Assembly (NCBI RefSeq): GCF_000982955.1
Contig: NZ_KQ058870.1
Coordinates: 1-64,000 of the forward strand
Source: Micromonospora sp. HK10
Lineage (GTDB): Bacteria > Actinomycetota > Actinomycetes > Mycobacteriales > Micromonosporaceae
Direction of reading: 5' to 3'
DNA: 64,000 nt
Both the position numbers and the translations under genes were made by a program. Under the pieces are notes generated by a model. It made no database searches. It was not told the DNA's origin and was given only the letters and a program-made list of their open reading frames with translations. Within the stretch, counting starts at the first letter, position 1, and each line of letters begins with the position of its first letter. Positions 56,281-64,000 of this stretch are shown here, piece by piece.

Positions 56281-57069
56281 GTGACTTCGCAGGAGATCCC
56301 GCTGCACGGCGGGAACGTGAGCACCGTGGTCCGGGTGGGCGACACGGTCCGGCGCAACGCCGGCCCCTGGACGCCCTCCGTGCACGCCCTGCTGCGTCAC
56401 CTGGAGTACGTGGGCTTCACCGGCGCACCCCGCGCGCTCGGCATGGACGAGCGGAACCGTGAGGTCCTGTCGTACCTGGAGGGGGAGTGCGGGGAGTACC
56501 CGCTGGCCCCGCACTGGGTCACCGACGAGGCCCTGGTCACCGTGGCGACCATGCTGCGGATGTTCCACGACGCCCAGTACGGCTTCACCCCGCCGCCCGG
56601 CGCCGTGTGGCGCTCGTTCGGTCCGCCGCCGCCGGACACCGAGGTGATCTGCCACCACGACGCCGCCCCGCACAACGTGATCTGGCGGCCGGACGGCACG
56701 CTCGGCCTGATCGACTTCGACCTGGCCTCGCCCGGCGCCCGGATCTACGACGTGGCGTACGCGGCCTGGACCTGGGTGCCGATCTTCTCCGACCGGGACT
56801 CCATCACGCTCGGCTGGAAGCACCCGGACCGGCCGCGCCGGCTGCGGCTCTTCGCCGACGCGTACGGGCTGATCCCGCGGGACCGGCACCGGCTGATCCG
56901 GACCATCCGCAAGCGCATCGTCGACCACGTCGAGGGGATCCGGCGGATGGCCGCGGCCGGGGAGCCGGCCTTCGTCCGGATCGTGCACAAGGGCCACCTG
57001 CGCCGGCCGATGCGCGACCTGCGACTGCTCGACTACGAGCGCAACACCCTGGAGTACGCGCTGCGCTAG
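56281..57069 (+). CDS. Phosphotransferase-family (APH-like) enzyme
   Basis: A 262-residue aminoglycoside-phosphotransferase-like kinase fold. The catalytic loop is CHHDAAPHNVIW and the metal motif LIDFDLAS. Such genes act on small alcohols, sugars or drugs; resistance is not implied. GTG at 56281 is chosen because GGGAG lies 7 nt upstream; the frame opens at GTG 56206, 7 bp after ftsY. Its TAG stop overlaps that of the convergent aldo/keto reductase within a CTAG. Confidence 0.83.
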   Translation: MTSQEIPLHGGNVSTVVRVGDTVRRNAGPWTPSVHALLRHLEYVGFTGAPRALGMDERNREVLSYLEGECGEYPLAPHWVTDEALVTVATMLRMFHDAQYGFTPPPGAVWRSFGPPPPDTEVICHHDAAPHNVIWRPDGTLGLIDFDLASPGARIYDVAYAAWTWVPIFSDRDSITLGWKHPDRPRRLRLFADAYGLIPRDRHRLIRTIRKRIVDHVEGIRRMAAAGEPAFVRIVHKGHLRRPMRDLRLLDYERNTLEYALR

Positions 57070-58052
57070 TTGCCGACGCCGAGGCTGGACATGAACGCCG
57101 CCGGGTAGCGGTCGCCGCGTGCGGCGCCCTTCGGCACGGCCGCCTCGATCTCCTCGAGGTCGCCGGCCGACAGCTCCACCTCCAGCGCCGGCAACGCCTC
57201 GGCCAGCCGCTGCCGGGTGCGCGCACCGACCAGCGTGACGACGCACGGGTCCTGGGCCGCCACCCACGCGATCGCCAACTGCGCCACCGTGCACCCCTTC
57301 GCGTCGGCGACGCGGCGCAACGCCTCCACCAGGGCGAGGTTGTGCGAGGCGTTCTCGCCGGAGAAGCGGGGACTCTGGTTACGCGCGTCGTCCGCCCGCC
57401 CCGGCACCCAGTTGCCCGAGAGCAGGCCACGGCCCAGCACACCGTACGCGGTCAGCCCGATGCCCAGCTCCCGCAGCGCGGGCAGCACGTCGGTCTCGAC
57501 CGCGCGCGACAGCAGCGAGTACTCGATCTGAAGATCAGCGATCGGGTGGACGGCGTGCGCCCGGCGGACGGTCTCCGCGTCCACCTCGGAGAGCCCCACG
57601 TACCGCACGTAACCGGCGTCGACCATCTCCTTGATCGCGCCGATCGTGTCCTCGATCGGCACCGAGCGGTCGAGCCGGGCCGGCCGGTAGATGTCCACGT
57701 GGTCGACGCCGAGCCGGGTCAGCGAGTAGCTCAGGTAGTTCCGCACCGAGTCCGGGCGGGAGTCCTGACCGGCGAACCGCCGGCCCGGCCCCACCTGCTG
57801 CCCGAACTTCACGCTCAGCAGATAGCTGTCCCGGTCGCGTCCCCGCAACGCCTCCGACAGCAGCAGTTCGTTGTGCCCCATGCCGTAGAAGTCGGCGGTG
57901 TCGACAAGCGTGACCCCGGCGTCCAACGCGGCCCGTACGGTGGCGATGCTCTCCTCGCGATCGGCCGGGCCGTACGCGCCCGACATGCTCATCGCCCCCA
58001 GCCCCAGCGCGGAGACCGTGGGACCGGTGTTGCCCAGCGTGCGTGTCTGCAT
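57066..58052 (-). CDS. Aldo/keto reductase
   Basis: A 328-residue TIM-barrel oxidoreductase, NADPH type. Catalytic Asp and Tyr are in VDTADFYGMG and Lys in LLSVKFG. The usual catalytic His (QHRVD) is replaced by Ala (RPARLD), as in part of this subfamily. Sequence similarity is to the YakC/IolS-like group. GGGAGAG precedes the ATG. It is divergent from an XRE regulator with a palindrome between them, so it is probably its target. Confidence 0.92.
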   Translation of the reverse strand: MQTRTLGNTGPTVSALGLGAMSMSGAYGPADREESIATVRAALDAGVTLVDTADFYGMGHNELLLSEALRGRDRDSYLLSVKFGQQVGPGRRFAGQDSRPDSVRNYLSYSLTRLGVDHVDIYRPARLDRSVPIEDTIGAIKEMVDAGYVRYVGLSEVDAETVRRAHAVHPIADLQIEYSLLSRAVETDVLPALRELGIGLTAYGVLGRGLLSGNWVPGRADDARNQSPRFSGENASHNLALVEALRRVADAKGCTVAQLAIAWVAAQDPCVVTLVGARTRQRLAEALPALEVELSAGDLEEIEAAVPKGAARGDRYPAAFMSSLGVGN

Positions 58053-58130
58053 CGAAACTCTCCCTCGTCGGTCGATCTCGGCTCCACTCTGCGCCGCTCT
58101 CCGGCCGGCCGGCAGCGGAGCGCCTATCGT

Positions 58131-58145
58131 GGGAGCGCCGCTCCC
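58131..58145. promoter_or_regulatory. Operator-like palindrome between AKR and XRE genes
   Basis: GGGAGCG-C-CGCTCCC is a perfect 7-1-7 palindrome directly after a plus-strand TATCGT (58125-58130), a possible -10 of the regulator. Confidence 0.5.
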
Positions 58146-58180
58146 TGGCTCCCCGCACGGCCCCGGGGCAGCATGGGGGC

Positions 58181-59029
58181 ATGCAGCGTGAGCAGCTCGC
58201 CGACTTCCTGCGGCGCCGGCGCGCGGCCGTCCGCCCCGCGGAGGTGGGCATCGCCGCCGGCCCCCGCCGGCGCACCGCCGGCCTGCGCCGCGAGGAGGTC
58301 GCCATGCTCGCCGGCATGTCCGTGGACTACGTCGTGCGCCTGGAGCAGGGCCGCAGCAGCCAGCCGTCGACCCAGTTGCTCGGCGCCCTGGCCCGGGCCC
58401 TGCGCCTGACCGATGACGAGCGCAACCACCTGTTCCACCTGGCCGGCCACCAGCCGCCGCCCGCCGACGGCACCGCCCGCCTGGCCCGGGCCGGCTTGGT
58501 CCGCCTGCTCGACCTGGTGGGCGACACCCCGGCCATGGTCCTGTCCGACCTCGGTGAGGTCCTGGCGCAGAACCGCATGTCGATCCTGCTCACCGGCGAC
58601 CACACCGGGCTGGCCGGAGACCGCCGCTACGTCGCCTACCGCCATTTCACCGACCCGGTCGTGCGCGACCTGCACGGCCCCGAGGAGTGGCAGCGGCATG
58701 CCCGCCAGCAGGTCGCCGACCTGCGCGCGGTGGCCGGCCGGCGGGCCGGCGACCCGGTCGTGGCCGGCCTGATCGAGCGGTTGCGGGCGGCGAGCGACGA
58801 CTTCCGGCGGCTGTGGGCCGAGCACGAGGTGGCGGTGCGCCGGGCCGACCGCAAGACGTTCACCCACCCCCGCGTGGGTCGCGTCACCCTGGACTGCGAA
58901 ACCCTGGTCACCCCCGACCTCGGCCAGCAACTGCTGGTGCTGACCCCGGCCGACGGCGAGGCCAGGGAGAAGCTCGAGCTGCTGCGCGTGCTGGGGGTCG
59001 AGGAGTTCCCGGCCGGGGCGCCGCGCTGA
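58181..59029 (+). CDS. XRE-family regulator with MmyB-like domain
   Basis: A 282-residue regulator. Residues about 5-70 are a helix-turn-helix (RREEVAMLAGMSVDYVVRLEQGR); residues about 95-270 are the MmyB-like ligand-binding domain, including NRMSILLTGD, VRDLHGPEEW and THPRVGRVTLDCETL. Members often sit divergent to an oxidoreductase, as here, and probably sense its substrate. ATG at 58181. Confidence 0.9.
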   Translation: MQREQLADFLRRRRAAVRPAEVGIAAGPRRRTAGLRREEVAMLAGMSVDYVVRLEQGRSSQPSTQLLGALARALRLTDDERNHLFHLAGHQPPPADGTARLARAGLVRLLDLVGDTPAMVLSDLGEVLAQNRMSILLTGDHTGLAGDRRYVAYRHFTDPVVRDLHGPEEWQRHARQQVADLRAVAGRRAGDPVVAGLIERLRAASDDFRRLWAEHEVAVRRADRKTFTHPRVGRVTLDCETLVTPDLGQQLLVLTPADGEAREKLELLRVLGVEEFPAGAPR

Positions 59030-59058
59030 CGGTACCGGCGCTTGCAAGATCGACGTTC

Positions 59059-59095
59059 TTCACACGCCGGAAACAACCCGTCACGCGTCGGAAAT
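59059..59095 (+). promoter_or_regulatory. GlnR-like box upstream of amt
   Basis: TTCAC-n6-GAAAC-n5-GTCAC-n6-GAAAT closely follows the actinomycete GlnR consensus (gTnAC-n6-GAAAC repeated). Only the central spacer differs (5 for 6). It lies 116 bp before amt, where GlnR sites occur in Streptomyces. Confidence 0.65.
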
Positions 59096-59210
59096 CGAGC
59101 GGTGTCGGTGCAGGAAACAGCCGCCGACAAAGCTTCCGCGCAACCGGCTGACGGGCGACGCTGCCAGGACTCAGTCGGAGGGAGGAATTCCGACACCGAG
59201 AGGAGGCAGC

Positions 59211-60572
59211 GTGGAGATCGATACCGGGAACACTGCCTGGCTGCTTGTTTCGACTGCGCTCGTACTGCTCATGACGCCCGGCCTCGCGCTGTTCTACGGC
59301 GGCCTGAACCGGTCCAAGGGCGCCCTGAACATGATGATGATGAGCTTCTCGTCCATCGGGCTCGTCAGCATCCTGTGGCTTTTCTACGGCTTCACCGTCG
59401 CCTTCGGCGAGGGCGGCAAGTTCATCGGTGACCTGGGCCAGTACCTGGGCACCAAGACGTTCGTCGGCGAGAGCGACCTGTGGGGCGAGACCGGTATCCC
59501 GCTCTACGTCTTCATCGCCTTCCAGATGATGTTCGCGGTCATCACCGTGGCCCTGATCAGCGGTGCCCTCTCCGACCGGACGAAGTTCGCCGGTTGGCTG
59601 CTGTTCGCGTTCGGCTGGGCCACCCTGGTCTACTTCCCGGTCGCGCACATGGTCTGGGGCGGCGGCCTGATCGGCGGCGACATCGGCGCGCTGGACTTCG
59701 CCGGTGGTACGGCGGTGCACATCAACGCCGGTGCGGCCGCGCTGGCCCTGGTGCTGGTGCTCGGCAAGCGGGTCGGCTGGCCCCGGGAGAGCGCCAAGCC
59801 GCACAACATCCCGCTGGTCGCGCTCGGCGCCGGGCTGCTCTGGTTCGGCTGGTTCGGCTTCAACGCCGGCTCCGAGCTGACCGCCGACGGGGTCACCGCG
59901 CTGGCCTTCGTCAACACCCAGGTCGCCACCGCCGGCGCCCTGCTCGGCTGGATCGTGGTGGAGTGGCTGCGCGACGGCCGGCCGACGCTGGTGGGCGCCT
60001 CCTCCGGCGCCGTGGCCGGACTGGTCGCGATCACCCCGGCCTGCGCGTTCATCACCCCCGCCGCGGCGGTGCTGCTCGGTCTGGTCGCCGGCGCGGTCTG
60101 CGCCCTGGCGGTCGGCCTGAAGTACCGGCTCGGCTACGACGACTCGCTGGACGTGGTCGGCGTGCACTTCGTCGGCGGCTGGATCGGCTGCCTCTGGATC
60201 GGCCTGTTCGGCACCGCCTCGGTCAGCTCCCTGGTGGCCAGCGACGGCCTGCTGGTCGGTGGCGACGCCACGCTCCTCGGCAAGCAGGCGTTGGGCGCGC
60301 TGATCGTGACGGTCTACTCCTTCGCGATCGCGTACGCGCTCGGCTTCGTGATCGACAAGACGATCGGGTTCCGGATCGCCTCCGAGGCGGAGATCGAGGG
60401 CATCGACGTCGCCGAGCACGCGGAGAGCGCGTACGACCTGTCGCCCACCACGGGCAGCAGCGCCGGCGGCGCGTTCGCGATGGCTGGGCTGGGCGGCACC
60501 AAGCCGGCCGCGCCGGCCAGCACCGAGGCGGACGAGCCCGCCGAGCCGGTCAGCGAGAAGGTCGCCGGTTAA
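59211..60572 (+). CDS. amt: Ammonium transporter
   Basis: Amt/AmtB, 453 residues, 11 membrane spans. The conserved histidine pair is in VHINAGAAAL and GVHFVGGWIG; the signature DFAGGTAVH is present. The C-terminal ~55 residues are Ala/Glu-rich and cytoplasmic and would contact GlnK. GTG at 59211 follows AGGAGG. It heads the amt-glnK-glnD operon and is likely activated by GlnR under nitrogen limitation. Confidence 0.97.
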   Translation: MEIDTGNTAWLLVSTALVLLMTPGLALFYGGLNRSKGALNMMMMSFSSIGLVSILWLFYGFTVAFGEGGKFIGDLGQYLGTKTFVGESDLWGETGIPLYVFIAFQMMFAVITVALISGALSDRTKFAGWLLFAFGWATLVYFPVAHMVWGGGLIGGDIGALDFAGGTAVHINAGAAALALVLVLGKRVGWPRESAKPHNIPLVALGAGLLWFGWFGFNAGSELTADGVTALAFVNTQVATAGALLGWIVVEWLRDGRPTLVGASSGAVAGLVAITPACAFITPAAAVLLGLVAGAVCALAVGLKYRLGYDDSLDVVGVHFVGGWIGCLWIGLFGTASVSSLVASDGLLVGGDATLLGKQALGALIVTVYSFAIAYALGFVIDKTIGFRIASEAEIEGIDVAEHAESAYDLSPTTGSSAGGAFAMAGLGGTKPAAPASTEADEPAEPVSEKVAG

Positions 60573-60597
60573 CGTTCCTGGGATGGAGGGGTTGGAC

Positions 60598-60936
60598 ATG
60601 AAGCTGGTGACCGCGGTCATCAAGCCGTACCAGCTGGACGCGGTGAAGGAGGCCCTGCACGCCCTCGGCGTGGCCGGCCTGACCGTCAGCGAGGTCCAGG
60701 GCTACGGCCGGCAGAAGGGGCACACCGAGGTCTACCGGGGTGCCGAGTACACGGTCGAGTTCCTGCCCAAGATCCGGGTCGAGGTGCTCACCGACGAGAT
60801 GGACGTCGACAAGATCGTCGACGCCATCGTGGGCGCCGCCCGGACCGGCAAGATCGGCGACGGCAAGGTCTGGGTGACCGGGGTCGAGGAGGTCGTCCGG
60901 GTGCGTACCGGCGAGCGCGGCCTCGACGCCCTCTGA
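60598..60936 (+). CDS. glnK: PII nitrogen signalling protein
   Basis: GlnK/GlnB, 112 residues. The T-loop with the modifiable tyrosine is GHTEVYRGAEYTVEFLPK (Tyr51 type); in actinomycetes this Tyr is adenylylated by GlnD. The ATP-binding part is GAARTGKIGDGKVWV. ATG at 60598 is preceded by GGAGGGG; the ATG at 60583 contains that site. It blocks Amt when nitrogen is ample. Confidence 0.97.
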   Translation: MKLVTAVIKPYQLDAVKEALHALGVAGLTVSEVQGYGRQKGHTEVYRGAEYTVEFLPKIRVEVLTDEMDVDKIVDAIVGAARTGKIGDGKVWVTGVEEVVRVRTGERGLDAL

Positions 60937-60953
60937 GCGCCGGACCCGCCGAC

Positions 60954-63269
60954 GTGACCTCGTTGACCACGGCCACCGACCCCGCCGGGGCCGGCGACCC
61001 CGTGGTCAACGAGGTCGCCGGCGTTCCCGGCGGGATCGGCGCCGACGCCCGGGCCCGACGGGCCGACGCCCTGGACGCCTGGCTGCGCGGGTTCTTCCCG
61101 GACCGGCCCGGGATCGCGCTGGTCGCCGTCGGCGGGCTCGGGCGCCGGCAGTGCGCCCCCCACGGCGACCTCGACCTGGTGCTGCTGCACGCCGGGGTGC
61201 CCGGCATCGACGAGCTGGCCGCCGCGCTCTGGTATCCGATCTGGGACGCCGGGCTGCGGCTGGACCACTCGGTGCGGACCGTCGCCGAGGCGCTGTCGGT
61301 CGCCCAGGACGACGTCAAGGTGGCCCTCGGCCTCCTCGACGCCCGCCACCTGGCCGGCGACCCGGCCCTGGCCGACCAGCTGATCCACACCGCCGCCGAC
61401 CACTGGCGGCGCACCGCCGTACGGCAGCTGCCCCGGCTGCGGGAGATCACCGCGGCCCGCTGGGAGAGCCACGGCGAACTGGCCTTCCTCCTGGAGGGCG
61501 ACCTCAAGGAGGCCGCCGGCGGGCTGCGCGACGTCGGGATCCTGCGGGCCATCGCCACCGCCGGGGTCACCGACGCGCTGCGCCCCGCCGTGCACGCCGC
61601 CCACCGGCGGCTGCTGGACACCCGCGACGCGCTGCACCAGCAGGTGGGCCGCCGCGTCGACCGGCTGGTCGCCCAGGAACGCGACGGGGTGGCCGCGCTG
61701 CTCGGCCTGCGCGCCTCCGCCGCCAGCGGCGACCTCGGCGACGGTGACGCGCTGCTGCGCCGGGTCGCCGGCGACGCCCGGACCGTCAGCCACGCGCTCG
61801 ACGACGCCTGGCGGGCCGCCGACCGGCTCCGCTCCGGCCGCCACCGGGGCGCCCCGGGCCGGGCGGTACGCCGGCCGGTCGCCCGGGACGTCGTCGAACA
61901 CGACGGCGAGCTGGTGCTCGCCCGCACCGCCATCGGCGCGCGCCCCGACCCCAGCCTGTCGCTGCGGGTCGCCGCCGCGGCGGCCAGCACCCGGCTGCCC
62001 ATCGCCCGGGCCACCTGCGAGTGGCTGGCCGCGTACTGCCCGCCGCTGCCCGCGCCCTGGCCGCCGGCCGCCCGCGCCGCGCTGATCACCCTGCTCGGCG
62101 CCGGTGCCGGCCTGGTCCCCGCCTGGGAGACCTGCGACCGGTACGGGCTGATCGACGGCTGGCTGCCCGAGTGGACCCGGCTGCGCAGCCTGCCGCAGCA
62201 CAACCCGGTGCACCGGTTCACCCTGGACCGGCACCTGGTGCAGACCGCGTACGAGGCGAGCCGGCACACCCGCGAGGTGGACCGGCCGGACCTGCTGCTG
62301 CTCGGCGCGTTCCTGCACGACATCGGCAAGGGCGTGCCGGTCGGGGAGGCCGACGGGGCGGCCGCCGACCACAGCACCGCCGGCGCGCCGCTGGCCGAGG
62401 CGGTGGCCACCCGGATCGGGCTGCCCGCCGCCGAGGCGGCACTGATCGCGAAGCTGGTCCGGCTGCACCTGCTGCTGCCCGACGTGGCCACCCGGCGGGA
62501 CCTGTCCGACCCGAAGACCGTCGCCGGGGTCGCCGAGCGGGTCGGCGACCCCACCACGCTGGACCTGCTGCACGCGCTGACCCGGGCCGACGCCGCCGCC
62601 ACCGGGCCGGCCGCCTGGTCGGGCTGGAAGGGGCGGCTCGTCGCCGAGCTGGTGGCCCGGGTGCGTACCGCCCTGGACACCGGGGAGGTGCCCGCGCCGC
62701 CGGACCCGGACCCGGCCCTGGTCGCCGGGCCGCTGCCGGTCGTACACCTGGGGGAGGACCGGGTGTCGGTGGCCGCGGCGGACCGGCGCGGCCTGCTCGC
62801 GACGGTGGCCGGCTGCCTGGCCCTGCACCGGCTGGAGGTGATCTCCGCGGACGCCGCCACGGTCGACGGCCGGGCCCTCGTGCAGTGCCGGGTGCAGCCC
62901 CGCTACGGCCTGGCCCCCGACCCGATCGCGCTCAGCGCCGACCTGCGCCGGGCGGTCAGCGGCGACGTCTCGGTCATCCAGCGGCTGCGCGGCCGGGCCC
63001 TGGCCGGGCGCGGGCAGGGCGCCGCGCCCCGGGTGGTCTGGCACCGCGAGGCGGCCACCGACGCCGTCCTGCTGGAGCTGCGCGCCGCCGACGCGGCCGG
63101 GCTGCTCTACCGGGTCACCTGCGCCCTCGACGAGGCCGGCGCCCAGGTCCGGGCGGCCCGGATCTCCACCCTCGGCGGCGACGTGGTGGACGCCTTCTAC
63201 CTGGTCGGCGGCTGGCCGGCCGACGCCGACCGGGCCCGCATCGAGGCCGCCGTGCTGGCCGTGGTGTGA
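60954..63269 (+). CDS. glnD: PII uridylyl/adenylyltransferase GlnD
   Basis: GlnD, 771 residues. A nucleotidyltransferase domain with GGLGRRQCAPHGDLDLVLL (59-77) is followed by a helical region, an HD domain (HDIGKG, His455-Asp456) and two ACT domains (about 600-680 and 695-771) that sense glutamine. The normal D-D metal pair in the NT motif is visible. In actinomycetes the enzyme adenylylates GlnK. The GTG at 60954 lies 17 bp after glnK. The first codons form a strong hairpin. Confidence 0.95.
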   Translation: MTSLTTATDPAGAGDPVVNEVAGVPGGIGADARARRADALDAWLRGFFPDRPGIALVAVGGLGRRQCAPHGDLDLVLLHAGVPGIDELAAALWYPIWDAGLRLDHSVRTVAEALSVAQDDVKVALGLLDARHLAGDPALADQLIHTAADHWRRTAVRQLPRLREITAARWESHGELAFLLEGDLKEAAGGLRDVGILRAIATAGVTDALRPAVHAAHRRLLDTRDALHQQVGRRVDRLVAQERDGVAALLGLRASAASGDLGDGDALLRRVAGDARTVSHALDDAWRAADRLRSGRHRGAPGRAVRRPVARDVVEHDGELVLARTAIGARPDPSLSLRVAAAAASTRLPIARATCEWLAAYCPPLPAPWPPAARAALITLLGAGAGLVPAWETCDRYGLIDGWLPEWTRLRSLPQHNPVHRFTLDRHLVQTAYEASRHTREVDRPDLLLLGAFLHDIGKGVPVGEADGAAADHSTAGAPLAEAVATRIGLPAAEAALIAKLVRLHLLLPDVATRRDLSDPKTVAGVAERVGDPTTLDLLHALTRADAAATGPAAWSGWKGRLVAELVARVRTALDTGEVPAPPDPDPALVAGPLPVVHLGEDRVSVAAADRRGLLATVAGCLALHRLEVISADAATVDGRALVQCRVQPRYGLAPDPIALSADLRRAVSGDVSVIQRLRGRALAGRGQGAAPRVVWHREAATDAVLLELRAADAAGLLYRVTCALDEAGAQVRAARISTLGGDVVDAFYLVGGWPADADRARIEAAVLAVV
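60956..61016 (+). promoter_or_regulatory. 17-bp perfect inverted repeat at the glnD start
   Basis: Arms 60956-60972 and 61000-61016 are perfectly complementary over 17 nt, with a 27-nt loop holding a further CCCC/GGGG hairpin. The first arm begins at the last base of the GTG start codon. In mRNA it would bury the start of glnD. Confidence 0.8.
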
Positions 63270-63321
63270 GGATGGCGCCCCGGCCGACGCCACCGGACCG
63301 GGCAGCGGCGGCCCGACCCGG

Positions 63322-63341
63322 GCTACGTCCGGTGACGTAGC
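63322..63341 (+). promoter_or_regulatory. Operator-like palindrome before the ABC gene
   Basis: GCTACGTC-CGGT-GACGTAGC is a perfect 8-bp inverted repeat, flanked by a weaker outer pair (CGGCGGC / GCCGCCG). It lies about 57 bp before the ABC ATPase; alternatively it is part of a glnD terminator. Confidence 0.5.
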
Positions 63342-63397
63342 GAGGGAGCCGCCGCCGGGGTGACGCGCCGGCGGCCGCGCGGCGGCAGGGTCGGGGC

Positions 63398-64000
<603 letters not shown>

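Overview
The window is a very GC-rich, gene-dense stretch of an actinobacterial chromosome, most likely from the Micromonosporaceae (Micromonospora or a close relative). Indicators are the strong G/C third-position bias, many GTG starts, NdgR next to leuCD, an HU protein with a lysine/alanine-rich tail, Scr1/DUF397 regulators, and gene order shared with Mycobacterium and Streptomyces (ndgR-leuCD-hup-mutT1-ppk-cofC-gpsA-ddl-thiL-rpmB-DAK2-recG-rsmD-coaD-divIVA-like-yceD-rpmF-plsX-rnc-mutM-smc-ftsY-amt-glnK-glnD). Species assignment is inference. No rRNA, tRNA, CRISPR array, intact insertion sequence or prophage was seen.

Layout. 1-3.6 kb: leucine biosynthesis (ndgR, leuC, leuD) and hup. 3.7-10.2 kb: a membrane endonuclease/exonuclease/phosphatase-family protein, mutT1, polyphosphate kinase and cofC (F420 synthesis) with an in-frame cold-shock-like tail. 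10.3-14.2 kb: acyltransferase, gpsA, a Cys/Met-metabolism PLP enzyme, and a PrmC-related methyltransferase behind an elaborate leader. 14.2-17.6 kb: repeat-rich accessory stretch with a ROK protein and an Scr1/DUF397 pair. 17.7-20.2 kb: an uncharacterised TPR/membrane plus AAA+ module. 20.3-24.9 kb: ddl, DUF3515, an Lrp-type RAM protein, thiL, a GNAT and rpmB. 25.1-29.0 kb: DAK2/FakA-like kinase and recG. 29.0-32.2 kb: accessory genes (lower-GC hypothetical, serine hydrolase, LPVTG wall protein). 32.4-37.9 kb: rsmD, coaD, DivIVA-like, yceD, rpmF, plsX, rnc, mutM. 38.1-44.6 kb: MMPL and MFS transporters, a GH114 lipoprotein and a CAP protein. 45.0-49.7 kb: small coiled-coil protein, smc, HAD. 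49.9-58.9 kb: DinB, universal stress protein, EmrB-type exporter with MarR regulator, PhoD-like enzyme, ftsY, a phosphotransferase, aldo/keto reductase and XRE regulator. 59.0-63.3 kb: nitrogen operon amt-glnK-glnD behind a GlnR-like box. Right edge: a truncated ABC ATPase.

Most genes are housekeeping. The unusual material lies between and before them. (1) At least a dozen starts have a TANNNT -10 hexamer 6-7 nt upstream (one with CANNNT), implying leaderless transcripts. In three cases the leaderless ORF is a micro-ORF that ends at or overlaps a Shine-Dalgarno-driven downstream start (PrmC-like, ddl, rsmD). (2) Large RNA hairpins sit in the PrmC-like leader and at the glnD start. (3) Two convergent intergenic regions carry copies of a ~55-bp palindromic element sharing an exact 16-bp core. 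(4) Many gene ends are followed by private short-unit tandem arrays, two of which duplicate the last codons and stop of the adjacent gene. All start-site, promoter and RNA-structure calls are read by eye and untested.
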